In this document: one piece after another, positions 54,232 through 63,161 of the stretch
Layout: the number at the start of each line of letters is the position of its first letter
Numbering within the stretch: position 1 is the first letter of the stretch
Source: Aeoliella straminimaris
GTDB taxonomy: Bacteria > Planctomycetota > Planctomycetia > Pirellulales > Lacipirellulaceae
DNA: 64,000 nucleotides
NCBI RefSeq assembly: GCF_024054565.1
Contig: NZ_JAMXLR010000092.1
Span: 558,001 to 622,000 of the forward strand
Direction: 5' to 3'
Notes under the pieces: generated by a model
Told to the model about the DNA's origin: nothing
What the model saw: the letters and a program-made list of their open reading frames with translations, nothing else
Database searches by the model: none
Program-made: the position numbers and the translations under genes

Positions 54232-54624
54232 TTAACGGGATAGGTTTGAGAGTTCTCGTACTTTGCGTTTCACTTCGACGCCTTTAGGACCGAAGTTGAG
54301 AAGCAAGCCGATATCTGTACCGGTAGCGGCAAGGTAGTTGACGAGTTGGACTTCGTGGCTTTTATGCAACGCCTCGATGGCCTTGAGTTCGATTATTATT
54401 CTCTGCTCCACCACGATATCGGCGAAGAAGTGTCCCACGGTGTGACCACGGTACTCTACGTCGAGCTGTACCTGACTCTTCGCCTCTATACCTGCCGCGT
54501 CGAGTTCTAGTAGCAGCGCATTTTGGTAGACCGATTCGAGGAATCCTCCGCCAAGCGTATTGTACACGGTGTAGGCACATCCTATCACCCGCCGAGTTAA
54601 CTCTTCGTGCTGCATCTTTGTCAT
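54232..54624 (-). CDS. GxxExxY family protein (nuclease-like)
   Basis: A 130-residue protein with the name-giving motif GGGFLESVY at about residues 25-33. The pattern D-x(8)-ELK in FADIVVEQRIIIELKA resembles a PD-(D/E)xK nuclease active site (Asp89, Glu98, Lys100, approximate). The family has no established function and is scattered irregularly in genomes. It sits inside the pyrimidine gene group but is unrelated to it, flanked by a 19-base inverted repeat. The ATG four codons in is an equally good start. Confidence 0.88.
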   Translation of the reverse strand: MTKMQHEELTRRVIGCAYTVYNTLGGGFLESVYQNALLLELDAAGIEAKSQVQLDVEYRGHTVGHFFADIVVEQRIIIELKAIEALHKSHEVQLVNYLAATGTDIGLLLNFGPKGVEVKRKVRELSNLSR

Positions 54625-54641
54625 CTCGTCGATACCTTTGG

Positions 54642-54660
54642 ATCCCGTTATCCTGTCAAA
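54642..54660 (-). repeat. right inverted repeat flanking the GxxExxY gene
   Basis: ATCCCGTTATCCTGTCAAA is the inverted partner of 54205-54223. It overlaps the last codons and stop of the aminotransferase gene. Confidence 0.65.
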
Positions 54661-56003
54661 TCACGTAAGCATTCGTCCAGCATTGCCACCAGGTAGTCGG
54701 CGTCGTCCTTCGTGATGCACATCGGGGGTTTGATGCGGAGGGTATTGCCGTGCAGGCCGCCCTTACCGACCAGGACGTTGCGTAACTTCATCGCTTCCAG
54801 TACGTCGGCGGCCAGTTGGGTGGCGGGTTCGCGAGTTTGGCGGTTGGTCACTAGCTCCACGCCCAGCATCAGGCCCAGGCCGCGGACTTCGCCGATGGCG
54901 GAGTGCTTGTCGGCGAGTTCGTGTAGACGATCCTTCAGGTGGCCGCCGACCTCCAGCGAGTTCTGCTGCAGGCCGTCTTCGTCGATCACTTCGAGCGTCG
55001 CCAGGCCCTGCGTCATGCTGATCGGGTTACCGCCATAGGTGTTGAAGTGCACTCGGCGGGTCATCACCTCGGAGATTGCTTCGGTGGTGGTGAACGCGCC
55101 GAGCGGGATGCCGTTGCCAATGCCCTTGGCCATCGTGATTGCGTCGGGCACGACGTCCCAGTTCTGATGCGACCAGTAGTGCGTGCCGGTGCGGCCAAAG
55201 CCCCCCTGCACTTCGTCGGCGATACAGATGCCGCCGTAGCGACGGACGATGTCGTACACGATCTGGAAGTACTCCTTCGGCGGAGTGACTGCACCGCCCA
55301 CGCCTTGGATCGGCTCGCCGATGAAGCAAGCCACCTCGCCTGGCGTTTGGTACTTGATCACGTCCTCGATGTCACGAGCGCACTTCAAGTCGCATGACGG
55401 ATACTCCAGCCCGTACGGGCAACGGTAACAGTAACCGGCGTGGGTGTGATGGATGCCGGGGGCCTGGTTGGCCTTGAACTTCCAGGTGCCGTGGGCGGTG
55501 AGGCCCATCGTGGTGGCGGTGCCGCCGTGGTAGCAGTTCCTGAGGGCGATTACGTCGGTGTTGCCGGTGTATTCGCGAGCCGAAAGGATAGCGATCTCGT
55601 TCGCCTCGCTGCCGGAGTTGGTAAAGTAGCTCCGCGAGAGCCCCTCGGGCATTTTCGCCGCGAGTGCCTCGGCGAACTGCGGCAGTGCCGGGTGCAGGTA
55701 GATGGTAGTGGTGTGTTGTAGCTCGCCGGTTTGTGCTCGAACCTTCTCGACAACCTTGGGATGGCAGTGCCCAACGCTCACGGTGACGATGCCCGCAAAG
55801 GCATCTAGGTACCGCTTGCCGGTCTCGTCCCACACGTACTGCATGTGACCTTCGACCACCATCAACGGCTCGCGATAGTAGGTGATCACCCCGGGTGAAA
55901 CGTACTGCTTACGCAGCGCGATCACCTCGTCCCGCGACGGTCCTGCGTAGGCCTGCGGCGTGTGATTGACGACCGGTAGTTCGAGCTTGGTGGTGTTGGG
56001 CAT
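54648..56003 (-). CDS. class III aminotransferase (AGXT2/beta-alanine transaminase type)
   Basis: A 451-residue PLP enzyme. It shows the fold-type I class III pattern: TNSGSEANEIAI (phosphate binding), LRNCYHGGTATTMG, the PLP aspartate in CIADEVQGGFGRTG (Asp263) and the Schiff-base lysine in MAKGIGNGIPLG (Lys293). The Cys-rich insertion HAGYCYRCPYGLEYPSC is reminiscent of the AGXT2 group, which transaminates beta-alanine and 3-aminoisobutyrate, the end products of reductive pyrimidine breakdown. The uracil permease upstream and PreA downstream support this role. Confidence 0.9.
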   Translation of the reverse strand: MPNTTKLELPVVNHTPQAYAGPSRDEVIALRKQYVSPGVITYYREPLMVVEGHMQYVWDETGKRYLDAFAGIVTVSVGHCHPKVVEKVRAQTGELQHTTTIYLHPALPQFAEALAAKMPEGLSRSYFTNSGSEANEIAILSAREYTGNTDVIALRNCYHGGTATTMGLTAHGTWKFKANQAPGIHHTHAGYCYRCPYGLEYPSCDLKCARDIEDVIKYQTPGEVACFIGEPIQGVGGAVTPPKEYFQIVYDIVRRYGGICIADEVQGGFGRTGTHYWSHQNWDVVPDAITMAKGIGNGIPLGAFTTTEAISEVMTRRVHFNTYGGNPISMTQGLATLEVIDEDGLQQNSLEVGGHLKDRLHELADKHSAIGEVRGLGLMLGVELVTNRQTREPATQLAADVLEAMKLRNVLVGKGGLHGNTLRIKPPMCITKDDADYLVAMLDECLRDLTG

Positions 56004-56046
56004 AGGGGCTCAAGACTGGGGAATGTTGTTGGCGGAGATCTATTGA

Positions 56047-56178
56047 ACCACAGAGGACACGGAGGACGCGGAGAGGAATCTAGTATCGAATAGCTCGAAG
56101 GGTTTCCTCAGCAGTGCCGAACAATAAAATCCACTCATGCTAAGGATTCCTCTCGGTGTTCTCCGTGCTCCCCGTGGT
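56047..56178. repeat. long-armed inverted repeat between aminotransferase and permease genes
   Basis: ACCACAGAGGACACGGAGGA... (56047-56079) is complementary to ...TCCGTGCTCCCCGTGGT (56146-56178), 26 of 33 positions pairing, around a 66-base centre. It fills most of the gap between the two genes. Sequences of the form ACCACAGAGGACACGGAGG are a familiar intergenic repeat in planctomycete genomes. Confidence 0.7.
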
Positions 56179-56185
56179 GAGTCCT

Positions 56186-57745
56186 TCAATCCACGTCCAC
56201 GTCGCCCCCTTCGGGGACCAGGACGCCGGGGCCTTCGGCCAGGCCGCGTTCCTCGCGGGTGCCGGGAACCATGTTGTCGAAGAGAATACCGAGTATAGCA
56301 GCCACGGCCATGCCGGACTGGCCAATTGCTAGCACCACGTCGCGCACGGCGGTCGGCATCCACGCGACGTCCTGCTGGCCGGTGCTGTAGTCGCTGAAGT
56401 AAAACGCCACGCTAAGCCCCATGAACAGGGCAAAACCGCCTACGAACAGGTTGCGATCACTGTTCAGGTCGGCCCGGGCAAACTGCCGCACGCCGACGGC
56501 CGCGATCAGCCCGAACATAGTGCAGTAGAGGCCGCCGACCACGGGCTGGGGGATCGCCGAGGCGAACGCACCGAACTTGCCGAATAGTCCCAGCAGGATG
56601 AGAATCACACCGCCGATCTGCACGACGTACCGGCTGGCAACCTTGGTGAGTCCCACCAGGCCGATGTTCTCGGAGTAGCTGGTGCTGCTGAACCCGCCCA
56701 AGATGCCGGTCAGCGCACAGCCCACACCCTCGAAGCCAATGCCACGGGAGATTTCCTCGGGCGTGGGGTCGCCGGCGCCGGCGATGTTCTTGCAGGCGTG
56801 ATAGTCGCCAAACGATTCGATCATCGAAGCCAGGAAGCCGGCCAACACGGCGACCGTTGCGCTCAACGTGAACTGAGGCAAGCCCCACGGGAGGAAGATG
56901 TCGGTGGTTCGCACCCATTCGGTGTGCTCGAAGGCCGAAAGATCGACGTAGCCGGGAGTCGTTTCGGCCGACGTGTACACACCGCTCCAGGTAAGTATTG
57001 CGCAGTAGGTGACCATCACCACGATGGCCGAGAGCATCGGAAACAGTCGTAGGAAGGTCACCTTGCGCGACAACACCAGGGCGAACAGGCTGATCAGCAC
57101 GATGGTACCGATGCTCACGGGCCAGTTGCTGGCCGCATTCGGAGCGCCGAACTGGTAGAGCGCGAGGCCGATGAGCATGATCACTGGACCGACAACCACG
57201 GGCGAGAGATAACGCCGCACCAGGCCCATCAGCCCGCTGAAGCCTACAAGGATTTCAAACAGCGCGCCAATTAAGATGGCGCCGGCAATGGTCTGCATGC
57301 CCATGGCCCCTGCCGATTGCCATGCTTCGATAAGCGGCTCGAGCGTTTCGGGACTCACCGCATCGGAACTGGCAGCGGACCAGTCGATCTGGTTCTGCTT
57401 GTGCACGCTGGCGATAATCGATCCGAACGCGGCCAGGAAAGAAAACGATACACCCTGGATGATGGGCAGCCGCGAACCAAAGGTCGCTTGCAGGAAGGTG
57501 GCGATGCCGCTGCAGAGCATAACGCTGGAGATCAATAGCGCGATGTTCGTCAGTCGCAGATCCGTGAGCTCGACTTTCACGCTCTCTGATATGCCTTCGG
57601 GAATCGGCCAGAGTTGGGGGCCGAACATCAGCGGCACCACCACCGTCGAGCCGAACATGGTGAGCACGTGCTGTGCGGCAAGCACTATGGCACGCGGAAA
57701 CGGCGGCCGGTCGTCGAGACCGTAAATGATCTGGCTGTCGGGCAT
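56186..57745 (-). CDS. uracil-xanthine permease (NCS2 family)
   Basis: A 519-residue membrane protein with about 13-14 spans. NCS2 features are visible: LTMFGSTVVVPLMFG near the start, LPIIQGVSFSFLAAFGSII, the GGFSSTSYSENIGLVGLTKVASR signature (about 360-382, described) and PQPVVGGLYCTMFGLIAAVG. It is a proton symporter for uracil or xanthine; uracil is favoured by its neighbours (aminotransferase, PreA). It is the first gene of the minus-strand group, divergent from the ABC-2 permease. Confidence 0.93.
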   Translation of the reverse strand: MPDSQIIYGLDDRPPFPRAIVLAAQHVLTMFGSTVVVPLMFGPQLWPIPEGISESVKVELTDLRLTNIALLISSVMLCSGIATFLQATFGSRLPIIQGVSFSFLAAFGSIIASVHKQNQIDWSAASSDAVSPETLEPLIEAWQSAGAMGMQTIAGAILIGALFEILVGFSGLMGLVRRYLSPVVVGPVIMLIGLALYQFGAPNAASNWPVSIGTIVLISLFALVLSRKVTFLRLFPMLSAIVVMVTYCAILTWSGVYTSAETTPGYVDLSAFEHTEWVRTTDIFLPWGLPQFTLSATVAVLAGFLASMIESFGDYHACKNIAGAGDPTPEEISRGIGFEGVGCALTGILGGFSSTSYSENIGLVGLTKVASRYVVQIGGVILILLGLFGKFGAFASAIPQPVVGGLYCTMFGLIAAVGVRQFARADLNSDRNLFVGGFALFMGLSVAFYFSDYSTGQQDVAWMPTAVRDVVLAIGQSGMAVAAILGILFDNMVPGTREERGLAEGPGVLVPEGGDVDVD

Positions 57746-57966
57746 AGGGCGTGGAGCACCTGGAGATCGAGGAATGTCGACTCATTGTCGAAGTTCACCC
57801 CGCGTGTGTAAATGCCGAATGGTCGGCCGCGGGCTCCACCTGAACGAGGTGTCCATGATACACTAGAACCACCTTCGATCCTATAGTTTACGTAGCGCCA
57901 CGCTTGCAGGGTGGTGTTGCTGACCGCCCGTGACCACTCCCGCCCTGGCGAGAGATTGGAGCTTTG
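57746..57966. other. divergent intergenic region (221 bases)
   Basis: It contains the promoters for the permease (minus) and the ABC-2 gene (plus). TATAGT near 57882 is a possible -10 for the plus strand, and CCACGC...GGGTGG near 57900 can fold, but nothing further can be supported. Confidence 0.35.
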
Positions 57967-58791
57967 ATGCAAGACCTGATGCTCTACCCGCGACTGTTCC
58001 TCACCTTCGCGCGGAACAGCTTGATTCGCGATATGACGTTCCGCACCAACTTCGTGATCGAGGTGGTGTCGAGCATCGGTTGGATGGCGATGAACCTGGG
58101 GTTCTATCTGTTGGTGTTCGCCTACACCAGCAGCATTGAAGGCTGGACGAAATTCGAGTTCTTCATCTTCATCGCCACAACGATGTTCATCAACAGCCTG
58201 GTGCAGGCGTTATTCATGCCTAACGCCCAAGAGATGAGCGAACTGGTTCGCACCGGTGGGCTCGACTTTGCGCTATTGAAGCCGGTCGATGCACAATTTC
58301 TGCTCTCCTTGCGGCGGATCAACTGGTCGTCGCTGGGGAACTTTGTCGTGGCCTTTGCCCTGTTGGTATTCGCCAGCAGTCGCATCGATCACGATCAGTT
58401 TTTGCCGATTCAGTACTTGCTATACCCCTGCTATGTGCTGTGCGGGGTGTTGATCTTGTACAGCGTGATGATCTCGCTGGCCGCCACGAGCATCTGGTTG
58501 GGACGCAATCAAACGCTCTACGACTTCTGGTTTTACATCACGAACTTTTCACGCTACCCGATGGAGATCTACGGCGGCAACGCTCTGGGCAACGCTCTGC
58601 GAACCATCTTCACGTTCATCATTCCCGTGCTGGTGGTGATTAACGTACCGGCTCGAATGATGGCCAAGCCGCTCACGCCCGAGTACGCGTGGCTGGCCGC
58701 GTTCGCCTTGTTGGCAACGGTAGTGTCGCTGGTGGTGAGTCGCTGGATTTTCAAGCGAGCGCTGGCCAGCTACCGTAGCGCGAGTAGTTAA
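57967..58791 (+). CDS. ABC-2 type transporter permease (DUF990-like)
   Basis: A 274-residue membrane protein with six spans. Its pattern (ARNSLIRDMTFRTNFVIE at the start, a GGLDFALLKPVDAQFLLSLR loop, then IWLGRNQTLYDFWFYITNFSRYPMEIYGG) is that of ABC-2 permeases of the DUF990 type, which work as a pair with a second permease and an ATPase. Neither partner is in the window, so this gene is an orphan or is combined with distant genes. An in-frame TTG one codon before was not chosen. Substrate unknown. Confidence 0.85.
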   Translation: MQDLMLYPRLFLTFARNSLIRDMTFRTNFVIEVVSSIGWMAMNLGFYLLVFAYTSSIEGWTKFEFFIFIATTMFINSLVQALFMPNAQEMSELVRTGGLDFALLKPVDAQFLLSLRRINWSSLGNFVVAFALLVFASSRIDHDQFLPIQYLLYPCYVLCGVLILYSVMISLAATSIWLGRNQTLYDFWFYITNFSRYPMEIYGGNALGNALRTIFTFIIPVLVVINVPARMMAKPLTPEYAWLAAFALLATVVSLVVSRWIFKRALASYRSASS

Positions 58792-58808
58792 GCCGCTTGT
58801 GCTCGTAG

Positions 58809-59225
58809 TCACTCCCCCTGCACCGTGACCACAATGTAGCGATTGCGGGGCTTGATATCGCATTCCAGGTGGATGATCTGCTGCCAGGTGCCGAGCACTG
58901 GGCGGCCTTCGGCGACAGGAATAGTGAGTTCGGGGCCGAGCCAGGTGGCTTGCAGGTGCGAGTGGGCGTTGCCATCGTGCCAAGCCTGCTCGTGGCCATA
59001 GTCGCGCCCAGGCGGGATCAACCGATTGAGCACCATCGGTAGATCCTGTAGGAGACCAGGCTCGAACTCGATAGCGGCTACGACACCGGTGCTGCCGACA
59101 TTGAAAATGTGGGCTGTGCCGGTTTGAATAGAACTGCCGGCAATGACGCCGGCCACTCGATCGGTGATGTCGTGCATGTCGCCGTGGCCAGACGTTTCTA
59201 ACTGAAATCGTTCTTGATGAACCAT
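58809..59225 (-). CDS. YjbQ/UPF0047 family protein (secondary thiamine-phosphate synthase type)
   Basis: A 138-residue protein of UPF0047. Characteristic motifs are GTAHIFNVGSTGVVAAIEFEP in the middle, HDGNAHSHLQATWLGPEL and the C-terminal EGRPVLGTWQQIIHLECD with a conserved histidine and glutamate for metal binding. E. coli YjbQ has weak thiamine-phosphate synthase activity, but the true role is uncertain. It is convergent with the ABC-2 gene, 17 bases apart. Confidence 0.92.
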   Translation of the reverse strand: MVHQERFQLETSGHGDMHDITDRVAGVIAGSSIQTGTAHIFNVGSTGVVAAIEFEPGLLQDLPMVLNRLIPPGRDYGHEQAWHDGNAHSHLQATWLGPELTIPVAEGRPVLGTWQQIIHLECDIKPRNRYIVVTVQGE

Positions 59226-59283
59226 CGTTGCATCCTATCCGTCTACTATGAAAACGCATCCGCACCACACAACAGGGACTTCC

Positions 59284-61416
59284 ATGCGCCTATTGTCATT
59301 CGTCTGCATTACTCTGATTTCAACAACGCTGCTTATTTCTGGGGAGAGTATGGCAATTGAGTATCCCGCCACCCGACGGGTCGACCACACCGATAATTAT
59401 CACGGCACCGAGGTGGCTGATCCCTATCGCTGGCTGGAAGCCGATGTACGCGAGTCGGACGAAGTAGCGGCGTGGGTCGAAAGCCAGAGTGAATTCGCCC
59501 GAAGCTACTTGGACGCCATTCCCGCTCAAGAGGTATTCGCGCAGCGTTTGGAGGAATTGTACAACTACGAACGTTTTTCGGCTCCCAGCCGAAAGGGGGG
59601 TAAGTATTTCTACTTCAAAAATGATGGCTTGCAGGACCAGGCCGTGCTGTATGTCGGAAATTCCGACACCGATGTCGGTCGAGTGTTACTCGACCCCAAC
59701 ACCTGGAGCGACGACGGCACCGTGGCCCTGTCTTCGTTCTCGGTAAGTGAAGACGGAAAGTTGATTGCCTTTTCCAAGAGTGCTTCGGGTTCCGACTGGA
59801 AGACGATCCACATCATGGAGATTGAAACGGGCAAGATGCGGGACGATGTCCTGGAGTGGGTCCGTTTTGGCGGAGTCGACTGGGATCATACCGGCCAAGG
59901 CTTCTATTACGCCCGTTACCCTGAGGATGAGGCGGGCGACAAGCACCAGTCGGTGGCCTTGAATCAAAAAATCTACTACCACACGCTGGGCACGCCGCAG
60001 TCGGAGGACCGTTTGGTGTACGAGCGGCCCGACCACCCCGACTGGTCGTTTGGCGTTAGCGTCACCGACGATGGCGAGTGGCTGGTGCTTTACATTTCCA
60101 GTGGTACCGATCCGCAGAACCAGATCTGGATCAAGAGCCTCACGGCGGGAGAGGAAGATTTCCGCCCCATCGTGGACAATTTCGACAACGAATACTCAAT
60201 GTTGGCCAGTCAGGGCAACAAGCTTTACTTTCTGACCGACGAGTCGGCCCCGCAAAAGCGGATCGTGGTCACCGACGCGACGAATCCCAAGGCGTTTTTC
60301 GAAATTGTCCCCGAGCGAGATGCCACCCTGGTCGATGGCGACTTGGTTGGTGGCCGGCTGATTGCCCGCTACTTGAAGGATGTCCACACCGAAGTGGAAA
60401 TGTTCACGCCCGAGGGCGAATCTCTGGGCCAGGCGCACCTGCCCGGTATTGGTTCGGCCAATGGGTTCGGTGGCCGCGAAGAATACAAAGAGACGTACTT
60501 CACGTTCACCAACGCCGTGACGCCCACAAGCATTTACCGCCTCGACATCGAAAGTGGCGAGACCTCGGTGCTACGTCGACCCCAGATCGACTTCGATCCG
60601 GAGAAGTACGAAGTCGAGCAGGTGTTCTACGCCAGCAAGGACGGCACCAAGATCCCGATGATGATTGCACATCGTAAGGGGCTCGAGAAGAACGGCGACA
60701 ACCCGACGCTGCTGTACGCGTACGGCGGCTTCAACATCTCGCTGACACCGGGTTTCTCCGTCGACTACGTAGCCTGGATGGAGCAAGGTGGCGTCGTGGC
60801 GATTCCCAACCTTCGCGGCGGCGGCGAATACGGCGAGGATTGGCACCAGGCCGGCAAGAAGGAGAAAAAGCAGAACGTCTTCGACGACTTCATTGCCGCC
60901 GCAGAGTGGTTGATCGACAACAAATACACCCGTAGCGAGCGGCTCGCCATTCGCGGCGGTAGCAACGGCGGCCTGCTGGTTGGCGCCGTAATGACGCAGC
61001 GACCCGATTTGTTCGGCGCTTGTCTGCCGGCCGTCGGCGTGCACGATATGCTGCGATTCCACAAGTTCACGGCCGGACAGTTCTGGCGGACCGAGTACGG
61101 CTCGTCTGACGAACCCGACGAGTTCGTGTACCTGCTGGCCTACTCGCCCTACCACAACGTCGAAGAAGGCACGGCTTACCCGCCCACCATGGTAACCACG
61201 GCCGATACCGACGACCGCGTGGTGCCGATGCACAGCTTCAAGTTCGCCGCCGCCCTGCAGCACGCCCAGGCCAGCGACGACCCGATCCTGCTGCGGGTGG
61301 AACTCAAAGCCGGTCACGGCGCGGGGACACCGATCTCGAAGCACATCGACCAGGTGGCCGACCTCTGGGCCTTCCTGGCGAAGACGTTTGATATGAAGAT
61401 CGTTGAGAAGGACTAG
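59284..61416 (+). CDS. secreted prolyl oligopeptidase (family S9)
   Basis: A protein of 710 residues from this start, with a signal peptide (MRLLSFVCITLISTTLLISG). The N-terminal seven-bladed propeller is typical of S9A (YPATRRVDHTDNYHGTEVADPYRWLE, about residues 24-49). The catalytic domain has the nucleophile Ser560 in RGGSNGGLLVG, the aspartate in TADTDDRVVPMHS and the histidine in AGHGAGTP. It cleaves short peptides after proline. GGGA lies six bases upstream of this ATG; an ATG 12 codons earlier (59248) is possible. Confidence 0.93.
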   Translation: MRLLSFVCITLISTTLLISGESMAIEYPATRRVDHTDNYHGTEVADPYRWLEADVRESDEVAAWVESQSEFARSYLDAIPAQEVFAQRLEELYNYERFSAPSRKGGKYFYFKNDGLQDQAVLYVGNSDTDVGRVLLDPNTWSDDGTVALSSFSVSEDGKLIAFSKSASGSDWKTIHIMEIETGKMRDDVLEWVRFGGVDWDHTGQGFYYARYPEDEAGDKHQSVALNQKIYYHTLGTPQSEDRLVYERPDHPDWSFGVSVTDDGEWLVLYISSGTDPQNQIWIKSLTAGEEDFRPIVDNFDNEYSMLASQGNKLYFLTDESAPQKRIVVTDATNPKAFFEIVPERDATLVDGDLVGGRLIARYLKDVHTEVEMFTPEGESLGQAHLPGIGSANGFGGREEYKETYFTFTNAVTPTSIYRLDIESGETSVLRRPQIDFDPEKYEVEQVFYASKDGTKIPMMIAHRKGLEKNGDNPTLLYAYGGFNISLTPGFSVDYVAWMEQGGVVAIPNLRGGGEYGEDWHQAGKKEKKQNVFDDFIAAAEWLIDNKYTRSERLAIRGGSNGGLLVGAVMTQRPDLFGACLPAVGVHDMLRFHKFTAGQFWRTEYGSSDEPDEFVYLLAYSPYHNVEEGTAYPPTMVTTADTDDRVVPMHSFKFAAALQHAQASDDPILLRVELKAGHGAGTPISKHIDQVADLWAFLAKTFDMKIVEKD

Positions 61417-61460
61417 GTTAGTTGATTAGTCAGACTTACCCCGAGGGGGTTTTGACATCG

Positions 61461-61514
61461 TAGCCCAGGGGTGCGTGCGGGCGAGTGACACGAGCCCAAA
61501 CGCTACCCTGGGTT
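61461..61514. repeat. hairpin element between the oligopeptidase and ispH genes
   Basis: TAGCCCAGGGGTGCGT and ACGCTACCCTGGGTTA pair at 12 of 15 positions around a GGGC/GCCC inner stem (GGGCGAGTGACACGAGCCC). Both flanking genes end here, so it could serve as a bidirectional terminator. It resembles repeats scattered between planctomycete genes. Confidence 0.65.
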
Positions 61515-61537
61515 AGTTAGTGGGCAACTACTCGACC

Positions 61538-62473
61538 CTACTCCACCGACACGGCCCGCAATTCCTTGGGGAGCGGGAACGAAACGTGTTCCTCGCGTGT
61601 GGTGCGGACTTCGACCTCAGCGCCGTAATGGTCGCGCAAGAAGTCGAGGCATTCCTCCACGACCACCTCCGGAGCACTCGCGCCGGCGGTGACCAGCACG
61701 GTTTCGACACCGTCGAGCCACTGGGCCTCGATGTCGCCGGCGCCGTCGATCAAATGAGCCGCCACACCGCGTTCGCGGGCGAGCTCGGCCAGGCGTTGGC
61801 TGTTCGAGCTGTTTTGGCTGCCCAGCACCAGTACTAGGTTGGCTTCGCTGCAGAGCAGAGCCACGGCTTCCTGTCGGTTCTGCGTGGCGTAGCAGATGTC
61901 GTCCTTCGGTGGGCTGGCGATTTGTGGGAATCGCTCCTTAAGCCGCGAGATGATGCGGTTGGCGTCGTCCACGCTCAAGGTGGTTTGGGTGAGGTACGCC
62001 AGTTTTGTTTCGTCGGCGACGGTCAGGCCAGCCACGTCTTCGGGCGTTTCGACCAGCACGATGGCCTCTGGCGCTTCGCCCATGGTGCCGACGACTTCGT
62101 CGTGTCCTTCGTGCCCAATGAGGAAGATGGTGTAGCCCTGCCTGGCGTACTTGATCGCTTCGAGGTGCACCTTGGTCACCAGCGGACAGGTGGCGTCGAT
62201 GGCCGTGAGGTTTCGCTCGCGGGCGGCCTCTCGCACTTCGGGCGAGACGCCGTGGGCCGAAAACAGCAGCGTGGCCCCGTGCGGGACTTCCTCCAGGTGA
62301 TCGACGAACTCGACCCCCTTCTCGCGAAAGTGCGTCACCACGTACTTGTTGTGTACGATTTCGTGATACACGTACAGCGGTGGGCCAAACGCTTTGAGGG
62401 CGATTTCCAGAGAGTCGATCGCCATGTTCACGCCGGCACAAAATCCGCGCGGGCTGGCAAGAAGAACTTTCAT
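61538..62473 (-). CDS. ispH: 4-hydroxy-3-methylbut-2-enyl diphosphate reductase
   Basis: IspH makes isopentenyl and dimethylallyl diphosphate in the last step of the MEP pathway, using a [4Fe-4S] cluster. The three cluster cysteines are Cys12 (SPRGFCAGVNMAI), Cys96 (DATCPLVTKVH) and Cys194 (DDICYATQNRQ); the HGVSPEV, QTTLSVDD and GSQNSSNSQRLAE motifs are present. The length of 311 residues is normal. It is a single-gene unit. Confidence 0.97.
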   Translation of the reverse strand: MKVLLASPRGFCAGVNMAIDSLEIALKAFGPPLYVYHEIVHNKYVVTHFREKGVEFVDHLEEVPHGATLLFSAHGVSPEVREAARERNLTAIDATCPLVTKVHLEAIKYARQGYTIFLIGHEGHDEVVGTMGEAPEAIVLVETPEDVAGLTVADETKLAYLTQTTLSVDDANRIISRLKERFPQIASPPKDDICYATQNRQEAVALLCSEANLVLVLGSQNSSNSQRLAELARERGVAAHLIDGAGDIEAQWLDGVETVLVTAGASAPEVVVEECLDFLRDHYGAEVEVRTTREEHVSFPLPKELRAVSVE

Positions 62474-62603
62474 GGGGCGGTTGTCGTGGTCGTAGTTGCT
62501 GTGGACTTATGCAGCATACTTCGCCTGCGTTGAATGCGACAGGGACAAACCGCCGTATTCCAGCCTTGCAATGCTGGGATATTCCAGAATGCCGACGAAC
62601 CGA

Positions 62604-62843
62604 CTAGAAGAAGTCTTGATCCGGCAACACATCTTCGGACGAGTTAGCGGGGTCGGCCTGCCCGAACACAACCGGATGGGGACGAGTGCAGCGCGCTTGG
62701 CGGGTGCGTTGCTGAGCTACCAGGCGGGCCAGACTTTCGTCAAGCGCTTTGGCAAACTGCCGGTGCGCATTGGGATCGAAGCTCACCGGCTGCAACCACA
62801 GCTGAGGAGGAAGATACGAATTGTTGGTCGTGCGATAGGACAT
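62604..62843 (-). CDS. small protein of unknown function
   Basis: A protein of 79 residues, soluble and proline/glutamine-rich at the start (SYRTTNNSYLPPQLWLQPVSF) with a helical centre (HRQFAKALDESLARLVAQQ). The ATG at 62843 was preferred over one 15 codons earlier because the region before it is unlike protein. No family is recognised. The coding nature is likely because of the codon pattern, but not certain. Confidence 0.5.
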   Translation of the reverse strand: MSYRTTNNSYLPPQLWLQPVSFDPNAHRQFAKALDESLARLVAQQRTRQARCTRPHPVVFGQADPANSSEDVLPDQDFF

Positions 62844-63161
62844 CAGGGCCTCCCTCTGCTGTTTCGACCCGGCGGGAACTTTCCGCAACGCTTTGGCCTC
62901 CGAGGAGGACTAGGGCGTCACTGACTATTACGCATGACACGCAGTTTTTGTTCCAGGTTCGATGTACCACACCACCTGAATAAAGGGAATGCAGGTTTCC
63001 GAACCGAATCGTAGCCGCCGGACACTTTGTTATTCGCCACACCAAGGCTTTTCTTGGGTGTGTTGCGACTGACTTGCCGCTATGAGAAGAGCGCTGATTA
63101 TCGCCCTGCAATTACAGATGGGGCGGGGGGTTATTCCACAGCTCACATGTGGGTAGACACA
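62844..63161. other. intergenic region of 318 bases
   Basis: I see no gene and no clear repeat. It presumably contains the promoter of the small protein gene and the 3' end of the EF-hand transcript. A GGGCGGGGGG run lies at 63121-63130. Confidence 0.4.
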
